The notes: a model not told the origin generated them from the sequence alone. DNA of 64,000 nt from Oleiharenicola sp. (GCA_025363455.1 JANYDW010000051.1:44749-108748); one strand, 5' to 3'. Numbered from the stretch's first letter, positions 32,234 through 40,645 are shown. Made by a program: numbers and translations.

Positions 32234-33112
32234 ATGCCCTGCGACCTGATCCTCGCCCTCGATGTCCCCACGCGCGAAGAAGCCGCGCCTATCCTCCGCC
32301 AATTGCGCGGCCAGCTCGGCTGGGTGAAACTCGGCCTGCAAATGTTCACCGCCTACGGCCCCGATTACGTACGCGAGGTTGCCGGCATGGGCTTTAATGT
32401 CTTCCTCGATCTCAAGCTGCACGACATTCCCAACACCGTCGCCAAGGCCGTGGAGTCGCTCGGCCCCCTGCCGATCAAGATGCTTACCCTGCACACCTCC
32501 GGCGGCAGTGAGATGATGCGTGCCGCGGCGGCGGCCCAGCAGAAGACCAACCCCAACCTGCTCCTCCTCGGTGTCACTGTCCTCACCTCGACCGATGCCG
32601 CCGGTCTCAACGAGATTGGCGTTGCCGCCGCCCCCGCCGACCAGGTCGCCCGTCTCGGCAAACTCGCCATCGATTCCGGTCTGAGCGGTCTGGTCTGCTC
32701 GCCGCTTGAGGTCGAACTGCTCCGCCGCACCTTGCCCGACTGGACTCGACTCATCACGCCCGGCATCCGCCCGGCCGAAGTGCGTCCCCCTATCCCGGCC
32801 GAGCTGACCGAGACCGTCGACAAGACCATCCATGTGCAAAAGCAGTTGGAGCAGGAATACGGGCGCGCGCCGACACCCGGGGAAATGGCGGAAGTGATGA
32901 AACTGCCCGTCGAGCGGGTGCGGGAGATCATGCAGATGGCGCAGCCGCCGGTGGCACCGGGCTCCGACGACCAGAAGCGCGTTATGACCCCCGCCGACGC
33001 CGCCCGCGCCGGTTCCAACTACATTGTCGTCGGCCGACCCATTCTCAAGGCCGCCGACCCGGCCGACGCCGCCCGCGCGATCCTCGCGGAGCTGGGATCG
33101 GCGAAAAGCTGA
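32234..33112 (+). CDS. pyrF: Orotidine 5'-phosphate decarboxylase with RpoD-like insertion
   Basis: The 292-residue product, against about 230-245 usually, makes UMP from OMP. The core is a normal PyrF: LALDVPTREE, LDLKLHDIPNTV with the DxKxxD-type catalytic residues, LITPGIRP, then DQKRVMTPADAARAGS and YIVVGRPI. Between GIRPAE and PGSDDQKR about 59 residues (bases 32780-32956) are inserted. They resemble region 3 of the primary sigma factor RpoD: TETVDK, VQKQLEQEYGRAPTPGEMAEV and VERVREIMQMAQPPV. The insertion point is the phosphate-binding loop. No stop or frame shift is present, so a full-length protein can be made. Start MPCDLILAL at 32234 is preferred over the GTG at 32219 in the repeat. 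Confidence 0.9.
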   Translation: MPCDLILALDVPTREEAAPILRQLRGQLGWVKLGLQMFTAYGPDYVREVAGMGFNVFLDLKLHDIPNTVAKAVESLGPLPIKMLTLHTSGGSEMMRAAAAAQQKTNPNLLLLGVTVLTSTDAAGLNEIGVAAAPADQVARLGKLAIDSGLSGLVCSPLEVELLRRTLPDWTRLITPGIRPAEVRPPIPAELTETVDKTIHVQKQLEQEYGRAPTPGEMAEVMKLPVERVREIMQMAQPPVAPGSDDQKRVMTPADAARAGSNYIVVGRPILKAADPADAARAILAELGSAKS

Positions 33113-33239
33113 AGGCCTGAATGACTGAAGAGCTGAATTCCTCCTTCGTTTCTTTACGCTGCGGCCGCTTGGCCTTCCGTCGCCGGACGCTTGCAGCTTT
33201 CAGTTTTTCAGCCCTTCCACCTTTCAGCCCTTCCACCCC
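33106..33239. repeat. Word repeat, GCTGAA/TTTCAGC type, inverted pair
   Basis: AAGCTGAAGGCCTGAATG and ACTGAAGAGCTGAATTC (33106-33142) face the inverted words GCTTTCAGTTTTTCAGCC and ACCTTTCAGCCC (33197-33232). The pair fills the gap between pyrF and ispD, and the stop codon TGA of pyrF lies in the first word. Confidence 0.7.
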
Positions 33240-33944
33240 ATGAGCCGCACCGCCGCCATTCTTCTCGCCGCCGGCAGCAGCAGCCGCATGGAGGGCGCCG
33301 TGGCCGACAAGGTCCTCGCCCCCCTGGCCGGCAAGCCGGCCTTCGCCCACTTGGCCGCCACCTTCGTCCGCAGCGGCGTCGTCGACTTCTTCGTCGTCAC
33401 GTACCGCGACCAGCACCAGCTGGTCGAGCTTTCCGCCTACGCGCCCACCCCGGCCGTCTTCGTCCCCGGCGGCGCCGAGCGCCAGGATTCCGTCGCCGCC
33501 GCGCTCGCCGAGCTGCCCGAGGACATCAGCCACGTCTTCATCCACGACTGCGCCCGGCCGCTAGTGCGCGTCGAGCAACTGGTCGCCCTGTATAAGATCG
33601 TCCGCCGCGAAAAGGCCGTCGTCCTCGCGCACCGCGTGACCGACTCCATCAAGGAGCACCGGGGCGAGGGCCGGCTGCGCTCGCTCGACCGCCGCCGCCT
33701 CTGGGCCATGGAGACCCCGCAGGTCTTCGCCCGCGAACTCATCTGCCGGGCGTACGCCAAGGTCGCCGCGCGCAAGCTCAGTATCACCGACGATGCCGCC
33801 GCCGTCGAATTGCTCAATCATCCCGTCGCCCTGCTCGAGAATCCGCACGCCAACCCCAAGCTCACGACGCCCACCGACCTGCCGTACCTGGAATTCCTGC
33901 TTACCCAAACCGAGGGATCAAGGCCGCCTTTCCCGCCTGTTTAG
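33240..33944 (+). CDS. ispD: 2-C-methyl-D-erythritol 4-phosphate cytidylyltransferase
   Basis: The 234-residue product transfers CMP from CTP to methylerythritol phosphate, the third step of the MEP pathway. The N-terminal nucleotide loop AAILLAAGSSSRMEGAVADK has the conserved Arg and Lys. VFIHDCARPLV and HRVTDSIKE are further signatures, and the C-terminal segment TDDAAAVELLNHPVALLENP corresponds to the TDD motif. It is followed by ispF after 17 bases, which is the normal pairing. Confidence 0.93.
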   Translation: MSRTAAILLAAGSSSRMEGAVADKVLAPLAGKPAFAHLAATFVRSGVVDFFVVTYRDQHQLVELSAYAPTPAVFVPGGAERQDSVAAALAELPEDISHVFIHDCARPLVRVEQLVALYKIVRREKAVVLAHRVTDSIKEHRGEGRLRSLDRRRLWAMETPQVFARELICRAYAKVAARKLSITDDAAAVELLNHPVALLENPHANPKLTTPTDLPYLEFLLTQTEGSRPPFPPV

Positions 33945-33961
33945 GCGCCAGCCCCCCACTC

Positions 33962-34438
33962 ATGCTCCGCATCGGCCACGGCTACGACATCCACCGCACC
34001 GTCAAGGGCCGGCCGCTCGTGCTCGGCGGCGTAACCTTTGCCGCTGACTTCGGCCTCGACGGCCACTCCGACGCCGACGCGCTCACCCACGCCATCTGCG
34101 ACGCCCTCCTCGGCGCCGCCGGCCTATCCGATATCGGCCACCAGTTTCCCAACACCGACCCGGCCTTCAAAAACGCCGACTCCCAGTTGCTGCTCAAGCG
34201 CGTCATCGCCACCCTGCGCGAGCGCGGTTGGGAGCCCGTCAATCTCGACGCCACCCTGATCGCGGAAAAACCGAAAATCGCCCCGCGCCTCGCCGAGATG
34301 AAGGCCGCCCTCGCCAAGTCCACGGGCCTGCCGGTGGACGCCATTGGATTGAAGGCCACGACCAATGAGGGGAGCGACGACATCGGCCGCGGCCTCGCCA
34401 TCGCCGCCCACGCCGTGGCGCTGATTCAGAAATTGTAG
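33962..34438 (+). CDS. ispF: 2-C-methyl-D-erythritol 2,4-cyclodiphosphate synthase
   Basis: The 158-residue product forms the cyclodiphosphate in the MEP pathway as a zinc trimer. Metal ligands Asp9 and His11 (GHGYDIHR) and the segment GHSDADALTHAICDALLGA are present. The C-terminal signature is KATTNEGSDDIGRG, a variant of the usual TTNEKLGFIGR. The TAG stop codon is part of a REP-like element (TTGTAGGAGCGGC), so the C-terminus may have been set by the repeat. It lies in the same run as ispD. Confidence 0.94.
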   Translation: MLRIGHGYDIHRTVKGRPLVLGGVTFAADFGLDGHSDADALTHAICDALLGAAGLSDIGHQFPNTDPAFKNADSQLLLKRVIATLRERGWEPVNLDATLIAEKPKIAPRLAEMKAALAKSTGLPVDAIGLKATTNEGSDDIGRGLAIAAHAVALIQKL

Positions 34439-34457
34439 GAGCGGCTTTATGCCGCGA
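34434..34457. repeat. REP-like element at the ispF stop codon
   Basis: TGTAGGAGCGGCTTTATGCC is a single REP-type arm with a small internal hairpin GCGGC-TTTAT-GCCGC. The TAG in TGTAGG is the stop codon of ispF. Confidence 0.75.
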
Positions 34458-34481
34458 CCCATCCCTTGAATTCCCCCTCCC

Positions 34482-34563
34482 GTCATTCTGAGCGCAGCGA
34501 AGAATCCACGTCTACCCGGAAGCCAGCCCGACCCCTTGGATCCCTCGCTGCGCTCGGGATGAC
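34482..34563. repeat. GTCATTCTGAG palindrome giving the start codon of an SBP gene
   Basis: The arm GTCATTCTGAGCGCAGCGA (34482-34500) and the arm TCGCTGCGCTCGGGATGAC (34545-34563) match as reverse complements at 17 of 19 positions. The last ATG of the right arm is the most likely start codon of the binding-protein gene. Elements of this kind occur in other bacterial genomes. Confidence 0.85.
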
Positions 34564-36166
34564 GCGTTGCGGGTTTTTGTGCTTTTTGTGCTTTTTGTGG
34601 CCATTCCTCCCCGGCTGCAAAAAACGCGAGACCGATGTCGCCCGCGGCATCCGCAAGGAGGTGCTGCACCGCGGACTCGCCGCCGATCTTTCCAGCCTCG
34701 ACCCGCACCTCATTACCACCCTGCCCGAGATCAACGTCGCCTCCGCCCTTTTCGAAGGCCTCGTTGCCGAGGATCCGGTGGACGGCCATCCCGTGCCCGG
34801 CGTTGCCGAGCGCTGGGAGACGTCGCCCGACGGCCTTACCTGGACCTTTCATCTCCGGGCCAACGCCAAATGGTCCAACGGCGAACCGGTCACCGCACAG
34901 GACTTCGCCGGCTCCATCAAGCGCGTCCTCACGAAGTCCCTCGCCGCCGACAATGCCGCCATGCTCTTTGTGCTGGCGAACGCCGAGTCCTGGTACCAGG
35001 GCGGCCTGACCGACTTCACGCAGGTCGGGGTCGCGGCCCCCGACGCGCACACGCTCGGGCTCACGCTCGCCCATCCCGCGCCATATCTGCCCACGTTGCT
35101 TTCCCACCCCATCTGGTATCCGGTCTACCTGCCCGCGCTCGAGAAAAACGGCGGCGCCACCTCACGCGACGCCAAGTGGACCGACCCGGCCACCTTCGTC
35201 GGCAACGGCCCGTTCGTGCTCAAGGCCAACCGTCGTGGCCAGGTGATCATCACCGACAAATCTCCGTCCTACTGGGACGCCGCCAATGTCCGGCTCAACT
35301 CCATTCATTTCTATCCCGCCGAGGATCGCGAAAGCGAGGAGCGCGCTTTCCGCGCCGGCCAGCTGCACCTCACCGAGGCACTCCCCGTGGGCAAGGTGGA
35401 CAGCTATCGGCGCGACCACCCCGAGATGCTGAAGATCAGCCCGTTCCTCGACACCTACTTCTACCGGCTTAACACCACCCGGCCCGGGCTCGCCGATCCA
35501 CGCGTGCGTCGCGCGCTGGCGCGGGCGATCGACCGGCGGGCGATCGTGGAAAAAATCACCCGTGGCGGCCAGTCACCGGCCACCACCTTCGTGCCGGCTT
35601 TGCCTGGCTATCCCGCTCCCGGCGGACTGGTGGAGGACGTGGCGGAGGCAGCGCGGTTGCTCGCCGCCGCCGGATTTCCCGAAGGCCAGGGACTGCCACC
35701 GCTGGACATCCTGATCAATAATTCGGGCAACCACCGCATCATCGCCGAGGCCGTGCAGCAAATGTGGCGACGGATCGGCGTGCGGGTTGAGATTAACAAC
35801 ATGGAAATGTCCACGCTCTTGGCGAAGCGCCGAGCCCTCGACTATTCCGTTCTCCGTTCCGAGTGGGTCGCCGACTTCACCGACCCCAAGTCCTTCCTCG
35901 ACGTCTTCCGCGGCGGCTCGAACAACAACCACACCGGCTGGAACAGCCTCGCCTATGACGCCGCGCTCCGTGAGGCCGACCGCACATCCGATCCGGCTGC
36001 CCGACTCAAGCGTCTGGCCTCCGCCGAGGCGATTCTGCTCGAGGAAATGCCCATCATCCCGATCTATTATTTCACCACGGTACGCCTCGTGCATCCTTCA
36101 GTGCGCGGCTGGCATCCCCTGCCCCTCGACCGTCATCCGTACAAACATGTCTGGCTGGAGAACTAG
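34559..36166 (+). CDS. Peptide ABC transporter binding lipoprotein (OppA-like), first copy
   Basis: The 535-residue product starts at the ATG at 34559. The leader MTRCGFLCFLCFLWPFLPGC has a lipobox FLPGC, so it should be anchored in a membrane facing the periplasm. The mature part is a family 5 extracellular solute-binding protein: LSSLDPHLITTLPE, a substrate domain with WTFHLRANAKWSNGEPVTAQDF, and VRRALARAIDRRAIVEK. The FLC triplets of the leader are encoded by a 9-base word repeat, and the start codon lies in a palindrome. It is the first gene of an uptake operon with a second binding protein, a peptidase and two permeases. Confidence 0.88.
   Translation: MTRCGFLCFLCFLWPFLPGCKKRETDVARGIRKEVLHRGLAADLSSLDPHLITTLPEINVASALFEGLVAEDPVDGHPVPGVAERWETSPDGLTWTFHLRANAKWSNGEPVTAQDFAGSIKRVLTKSLAADNAAMLFVLANAESWYQGGLTDFTQVGVAAPDAHTLGLTLAHPAPYLPTLLSHPIWYPVYLPALEKNGGATSRDAKWTDPATFVGNGPFVLKANRRGQVIITDKSPSYWDAANVRLNSIHFYPAEDRESEERAFRAGQLHLTEALPVGKVDSYRRDHPEMLKISPFLDTYFYRLNTTRPGLADPRVRRALARAIDRRAIVEKITRGGQSPATTFVPALPGYPAPGGLVEDVAEAARLLAAAGFPEGQGLPPLDILINNSGNHRIIAEAVQQMWRRIGVRVEINNMEMSTLLAKRRALDYSVLRSEWVADFTDPKSFLDVFRGGSNNNHTGWNSLAYDAALREADRTSDPAARLKRLASAEAILLEEMPIIPIYYFTTVRLVHPSVRGWHPLPLDRHPYKHVWLEN
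34568..34604 (+). repeat. Word repeat TTTTTGTGC, translated as signal peptide
   Basis: TTTTTGTGC occurs twice in tandem and is followed by TTTTTGTGGCCATT. Read in frame each 9-base unit encodes Phe-Leu-Cys. The same arrangement is present at 36267-36302 and, outside coding sequence, at 43660-43689. Confidence 0.85.
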
Positions 36167-36188
36167 AGACGGTACCAAATCAAGACCT

Positions 36189-36251
36189 GTAGGGGCGTGG
36201 CTTGTCCGCGCCCGGGTACGTCTTTGGGCGCACACCAGGTGCGCCCCTACA
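36189..36251. repeat. REP-like palindrome (TGTAGGGGCG type)
   Basis: The outer arms TGTAGGGGCG (36189-36198) and CGCCCCTACA (36242-36251) are exact reverse complements and enclose GC-rich inner hairpins. It separates the two binding-protein genes. Confidence 0.85.
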
Positions 36252-36257
36252 CCCGCC

Positions 36258-37799
36258 ATGACCCGTGCAGGCTTTTTGTGCTTCTTGTGCTTTTTGTGGC
36301 CATTCCTTGGTTCGTGCTCAAGACGTCTGCCCGAGACCGCCGGCATCCTCCGTATCTCCCAGCGCAACGAGCCCGCAACCCTCGATCCCCAGCTCGCCAC
36401 CCTGCCCGACGAGTTCTTCGTCATCCGGGCCCTGAGCGAGGGGCTGGTCACGCCCAGTCCCGTGGGCGGCACACCGATCCCGGCCGTCGCATCGCATTGG
36501 GAGGCCACCGACAACTGGGCCACCTGGACCTTTCACCTTTCTGGCAGCGCTTTCTGGACGAACGGTGACGTGGTCACCGCCCAGGACTTCGTGTATTCGA
36601 TCCGCCGGGCCCTGACACCCGCCACGGCCGCGCCCAAGAGCTCGCTCTTTTTTTCCATCAAGAACGCCCCCGCCTTTCTGCATGGCACGGTCACCGACTT
36701 TGCCGAGGTCGGGGTGGCCGCGCCCGATGACCGCACGCTGGTCATCACGCTGGCCCGTTCCACCCCTGATTTCCTAGAGCTCGCCGCGAGCGGACCCTGG
36801 ATTCCGGTGCACCCCGCCACGGTGGAGAAATTCGGCATCAACTGGTCTCGGCCGGAACATTTTGTCGGCGACGGCCGCTTCACCCTGGTGGAATGGCTAC
36901 CCAACCAGCGCATCGTCGTGCGGAAGTATCCGATGCACCGGAACTCCTACACCACCCTGGTCACCGGGATTCAATTCCTCGCATTCGACAATGGCGACAC
37001 CGAGGAACGCGCATTCCGCGCCGGCCAGCTCGACATCACCATGGCCGTACCCGCCACCAAGCTCGACACCTACCGCAACGCCGAGCCGAGCTTCCTGCAA
37101 ACCGTGCCGCTACACGAGACTCGCTACCTCGCGCTCAACACCACCAAGGTCCCGCTCAACGACGTCCGCGTGCGCCGGGCCCTCAGCCTGGCCCTCGACC
37201 GGAAGATTCTCACCGACAAGGTCGTCAAGGGCGGCCAACAACCCGCCTTTACCTTCGTCCCGGCTGGACTGGGCCGGTACGTTCCGGCGGTTTCGCTCAC
37301 CGAAAATCCTGACGAGGCGCGCCGCCTGCTGGCCGAGGCTGGATTTCCCGGTGGCCGGGGTTTTCCCCGGTTGGAACTGAGCACCTGGCCCGTGAGCACG
37401 CCCCAGCTCGAGGCAATCCAGGAGAGGTGGCGCAAGGAACTGGGCATCGAGGTGGCCTTGGTCCAGCGCGAGGCACGCACCCACCTCGCCGCTCTCGCTG
37501 TTGGCGACTACGATCTGGCCTTCGCGACCGCCATCCCTGACTACGGCAGCGCGGCCGATCTACTCAACCGCCTGACAAGCGGTCACCCGGACAACTATCC
37601 CCACTGGAGCAATGCGAGTTACGACCGCCTGATCGCAGGGACCAACCTGACGGACGCGGAAAAATTGCTGCTCAACGAAATGCCCCTGATCCCACTCTAC
37701 TTTAACGCCAAGAACTTTCTCGTCCGCCCGACCGTGCAAGGCTGGCGCGAGGACGCTCTCTGGACCCGCTACTATGAAAACGTTTCCCTTCATGAATAG
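36258..37799 (+). CDS. Peptide ABC transporter binding lipoprotein (OppA-like), second copy
   Basis: The 513-residue product starts MTRAGFLCFLCFLWPF and has the lipobox FLGSC. The mature part matches the same family as the first copy (ISQRNEPATLDPQLATL, WTFHLSGSAFWTNGDVVTAQDF, VRRALSLALDRKILTDK), but the two copies differ in most positions, so they are old paralogues. Their leaders, in contrast, are nearly identical because both use the TTTTTGTGC word repeat. The gene ends inside the start of the M28 peptidase gene (26-base overlap). Confidence 0.88.
   Translation: MTRAGFLCFLCFLWPFLGSCSRRLPETAGILRISQRNEPATLDPQLATLPDEFFVIRALSEGLVTPSPVGGTPIPAVASHWEATDNWATWTFHLSGSAFWTNGDVVTAQDFVYSIRRALTPATAAPKSSLFFSIKNAPAFLHGTVTDFAEVGVAAPDDRTLVITLARSTPDFLELAASGPWIPVHPATVEKFGINWSRPEHFVGDGRFTLVEWLPNQRIVVRKYPMHRNSYTTLVTGIQFLAFDNGDTEERAFRAGQLDITMAVPATKLDTYRNAEPSFLQTVPLHETRYLALNTTKVPLNDVRVRRALSLALDRKILTDKVVKGGQQPAFTFVPAGLGRYVPAVSLTENPDEARRLLAEAGFPGGRGFPRLELSTWPVSTPQLEAIQERWRKELGIEVALVQREARTHLAALAVGDYDLAFATAIPDYGSAADLLNRLTSGHPDNYPHWSNASYDRLIAGTNLTDAEKLLLNEMPLIPLYFNAKNFLVRPTVQGWREDALWTRYYENVSLHE
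36267..36302 (+). repeat. Word repeat TTTTTGTGC, translated as signal peptide, copy 2
   Basis: CTTTTTGTGC, TTCTTGTGC and TTTTTGTGGCCATT follow each other and encode FLC FLC FLW. The arrangement is nearly the same as in the leader of the first binding protein. Confidence 0.85.
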
Positions 37800-39453
37800 A
37801 AAATCCTTATCCGTACTTTTCGCCCTGGCTGTGGCCTTAACCTCGCTCGTCTCAGCGAAGGAGGCTACTTCAAGCCTTTCTGCCTCGAGCATTCTCACTC
37901 GCGTCAAGGTCCTCGCTTCCGACGAGTTCGAGGGCCGCGCCCCGGGCTCGCCGGGCGAGGAGAAGACTGTCGCCTACCTCGTCGGCGAATTCCAGAAACT
38001 CGGCCTCGCGCCCGGCAATCCCGACGGGAGTTACGTGCAGAATGTTCCGCTCGTCGGCATCACCTCGGACCCGACACTCAGCTTCACGCTCGATGGCCAG
38101 ACCCTGGCCATGGAAAACATCAACGACTACATCGGTCCTTCCAGCCGCGTCACGCCGCAGTTCGGCGCGAAGGACACCGAGGTCGTCTTTGTCGGCTACG
38201 GCGTCGTCGCCCCCGAATATGGCTGGGACGATTACAAGGGCATCGATGTGCGCGGCAAGACGGTCGTCATGCTCGTCAATGACCCGCCGGTCACCAAGGC
38301 CGATGGCTCGCTGGATGACGCGATGTTCAAGGGCAAGGCCATGACCTACTACGGCCGCTGGACCTACAAATACGAAATCGCCGCCGCCAAAGGCGCCGCC
38401 GCCTGCCTCATCGTCCACGAGACCGGTCCCGCGGGTTATCCGTTTGCCGTCCTCGTAGGCAGCAACTCACGCGAAAATTTCGAGATCAGCGCCCCCGACG
38501 GCAACGCGGGTCACGTCGCCATGCAGGGCTGGCTGACGCTGGACGCCGCGCGCAAGCTCTTCACCGCTGCCGGCCGGAACTATGACACCGACAAGGCCGC
38601 CGCCGCCCGGAGCGATTTCAAGCCAGTCAAACTCGGCGCCAAGGCCACGTTCTCCGTCACCAATGTCTTGCGCAACGTCGCCTCGCGCAATGTCGTCGGC
38701 CTGCTGCCCGGCTCGGACCCAAAACTAAAGAATGAGTACGTCATCTACACGGCGCACTGGGACCACCTCGGGCGCGATCCGCGCCTGGCCGGCGACCAGA
38801 TCTACAACGGCGCCGCCGACAACGCCGCCGGCGTGGCCGTGATGCTTGAGATTGCCCAGGCCATGGTGGACCTGCCCGCTGCCCAGCGCCCGAAGCGCAG
38901 CGTCCTCTTCCTCTCCGTCACCGCCGAGGAAAAGGGCCTGCTCGGTTCGCGCTATTACGCCACCAACCCGCTTTACCCGCTGAAGCAGACGCTCGCGACC
39001 ATCAACATCGACGGCGCCAACCAGTTCGGCCCCACCAGCGATATCGTCATCGTCGGCTACGGCGCTTCCACGCTGGACGACATCGGTGCCACCGTCGCCA
39101 AAACGCAGGGCCGGGAGATCGAGCCCGAGCCGCACACTGAGCGCGGCTACTATTACCGCAGCGATCACTTCGAGTTCGCGAAGGTTGGCGTGCCTTCCTA
39201 CTACCTGCACCGTGGCCTGAAATACATCGGCATGCCCGCCGACCTTGCCGAGAAACAGGCCAACGACTATATCGCCAACCGCTACCACAAGGTTGGCGAC
39301 GAGGTACAGCCCGACTGGACCTTCGCCGGCGCGGCGCAGGATGCCGCCTTCCTTTACGAGGTCGGCCGCGCGGTCGCCGATGGTGCCCGGTGGCCCGAAT
39401 GGCGCCCCGGCAACGAGTTCAAAGCCACGCGCGACGCGATGCTGAAGAAGTAG
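37774..39453 (+). CDS. M28-family zinc aminopeptidase with PA domain, exported
   Basis: The 559-residue product has a signal peptide (SVLFALAVALTSLVSA); the start may also be the ATG at 37792. A PA-type insertion (about 130-260) lies inside the M28 fold. The co-catalytic zinc site is visible as His in YTAHWDHLGRD, Asp in GAADNAAGVAVMLE, Glu-Glu in SVTAEEKGLLGSR, Asp in ATINIDGANQFG and His in YYYRSDHFEFAKVGVPS. All ligands are kept, so it should be active as a periplasmic or secreted aminopeptidase. It lies inside the peptide-uptake operon, which suggests trimming of peptides before or during import. Confidence 0.88.
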   Translation: MKTFPFMNRKSLSVLFALAVALTSLVSAKEATSSLSASSILTRVKVLASDEFEGRAPGSPGEEKTVAYLVGEFQKLGLAPGNPDGSYVQNVPLVGITSDPTLSFTLDGQTLAMENINDYIGPSSRVTPQFGAKDTEVVFVGYGVVAPEYGWDDYKGIDVRGKTVVMLVNDPPVTKADGSLDDAMFKGKAMTYYGRWTYKYEIAAAKGAAACLIVHETGPAGYPFAVLVGSNSRENFEISAPDGNAGHVAMQGWLTLDAARKLFTAAGRNYDTDKAAAARSDFKPVKLGAKATFSVTNVLRNVASRNVVGLLPGSDPKLKNEYVIYTAHWDHLGRDPRLAGDQIYNGAADNAAGVAVMLEIAQAMVDLPAAQRPKRSVLFLSVTAEEKGLLGSRYYATNPLYPLKQTLATINIDGANQFGPTSDIVIVGYGASTLDDIGATVAKTQGREIEPEPHTERGYYYRSDHFEFAKVGVPSYYLHRGLKYIGMPADLAEKQANDYIANRYHKVGDEVQPDWTFAGAAQDAAFLYEVGRAVADGARWPEWRPGNEFKATRDAMLKK

Positions 39454-39469
39454 TGGCATAATCCCTGGG

Positions 39470-39590
39470 CCAAGCCACACACCCCGCCCTTTGGGCACCC
39501 CTCTTCATAGAGGGGACCTTCGTTTTCCCAAGTTAATCCCCTCTATCAAGAGGGGTGGTCCCGCAGTCGCGGGACCGGGGTGTGTTGGTT
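39470..39590. repeat. Large composite palindrome between M28 and oppB-like genes
   Basis: The outer arms (CCAAGCCACACACCCCG and CGGGGTGTGTTGG) enclose CACCCCTCTTCATAGAGGGG, an AT-rich centre, CCCCTCTATCAAGAGGGGTG and a small hairpin GGTCCCGCAGTCGCGGGACC. The whole unit is about 120 bases and could form a cruciform. Confidence 0.75.
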
Positions 39591-39594
39591 CGAG

Positions 39595-39716
39595 TGATCG
39601 CTTTCCGTCTGGCCTCTGATCGTTGACCTCTGCTTGCCGCGCCGTAGCCTTGCGCGAAGGCGGGCTTGTCTGGCCGAAGCCTTGCGCGAAGGCTGATCAT
39701 CTGCCTTCTATTCATA
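39595..39716 (+). repeat. Word repeat, CTGGCCTCTG and CGTAGCCTTGCGCGAAGG type
   Basis: CCGTCTGGCCTCTG, GACCTCTGC, then CGTAGCCTTGCGCGAAGGCG and GAAGCCTTGCGCGAAGG, ending in CATCTGCCTTCTATTC. The same order of words appears at 41696-41818 before the ABC exporter gene. Confidence 0.75.
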
Positions 39717-39722
39717 CCGCCC

Positions 39723-40640
39723 ATGTTCCGCTTCGTCGTCCGCCGCCTCCTGCAGGTCATCCCCGTGCTCTTCGTCATCGTCACGGCGACGTTCTTCATG
39801 GTGCGCTTCGTCCCGGGCGGGCCCTTTACGGCCGAGAAGACCATCCCGCCGGAGATCCTGAAAAACCTCGAGGCCCACTACGGCCTCGATCAACCGCTCT
39901 GGCGACAATACCTCACCTACCTCGGCAGCATTGCGCGGGGCGATCTCGGGCCGTCGTTCAAGTATCCCAACCGTACGGTCAACGAGATCATCGGCGACAA
40001 GCTGCCTGTGTCACTTGAGCTCGGCGCACTGGCCCTCGTCATCGCGCTGGCACTCGGCCTGACCCTCGGCGTGCTGGCCGCCGTGCGCCGCAATACCTGG
40101 CTCGACTACCTCGCCAGCTCCGCCGGCCTGCTTGGCATGTGCGTGCCCACTTTCGTCCTTGGACCGCTACTCGTGTTGTTTTTCGGCATCCATCTCGGCT
40201 GGGTCAATGCCTCGGGCTGGGACTCGCCGGCCGATCGCGTCCTGCCCGCCCTCACGCTCGGCTTCGTCTATGCTGCCTACATCATGCGGCTCACGCGCGG
40301 CGGCATGCTCGAGGTGCTCAATCAGGACTTCATCCGCACCGCCCGGGCCAAGGGCGCCTCGGAGTCGCGCATCGTCTTCCGCCACGCCCTGCGCGGCGGG
40401 CTGCTGCCGGTGATTGCCTTCCTCGGACCCGGCATCGCGGGCATCCTCACCGGCTCGTTCGTGATCGAGACGATCTTCCAGATCCCCGGCCTCGGCCGCG
40501 AGTTCGTCAACAGTGCCTTCAACCGCGACTACACCCTCGTGCTCGGCACAGTCATCCTCTACGCCACGCTGATCGTCGGGTGCAACCTGGTGGTGGATGT
40601 CGTGCAAGTGTGGCTCAACCCCCGGTTGAAATTCGAATGA
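39723..40640 (+). CDS. Peptide ABC transporter permease, OppB/DppB-like
   Basis: The 305-residue product starts MFRFVVRRLLQVIPVLFVI with the family's first helix. FMVRFVPGGPF, YGLDQPLWRQYLTYL and a cytoplasmic EAA loop (FIRTARAKGASESRIVFRHA, about 215-235) are typical for the dipeptide/oligopeptide family. About six helices are visible. An upstream in-frame extension to 39666 is encoded by repeat words and is rejected. It works with the OppC-like gene that follows; the ATPases are not in the window. Confidence 0.9.
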   Translation: MFRFVVRRLLQVIPVLFVIVTATFFMVRFVPGGPFTAEKTIPPEILKNLEAHYGLDQPLWRQYLTYLGSIARGDLGPSFKYPNRTVNEIIGDKLPVSLELGALALVIALALGLTLGVLAAVRRNTWLDYLASSAGLLGMCVPTFVLGPLLVLFFGIHLGWVNASGWDSPADRVLPALTLGFVYAAYIMRLTRGGMLEVLNQDFIRTARAKGASESRIVFRHALRGGLLPVIAFLGPGIAGILTGSFVIETIFQIPGLGREFVNSAFNRDYTLVLGTVILYATLIVGCNLVVDVVQVWLNPRLKFE

Positions 40641-40645
40641 GGAGC

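Noticed and set aside
35787..36257. In-frame extension of the second OppA-like gene upstream of 36258
   Set aside because: It overlaps the end of the first OppA-like gene and a palindrome, while a lipoprotein leader starts precisely at 36258.
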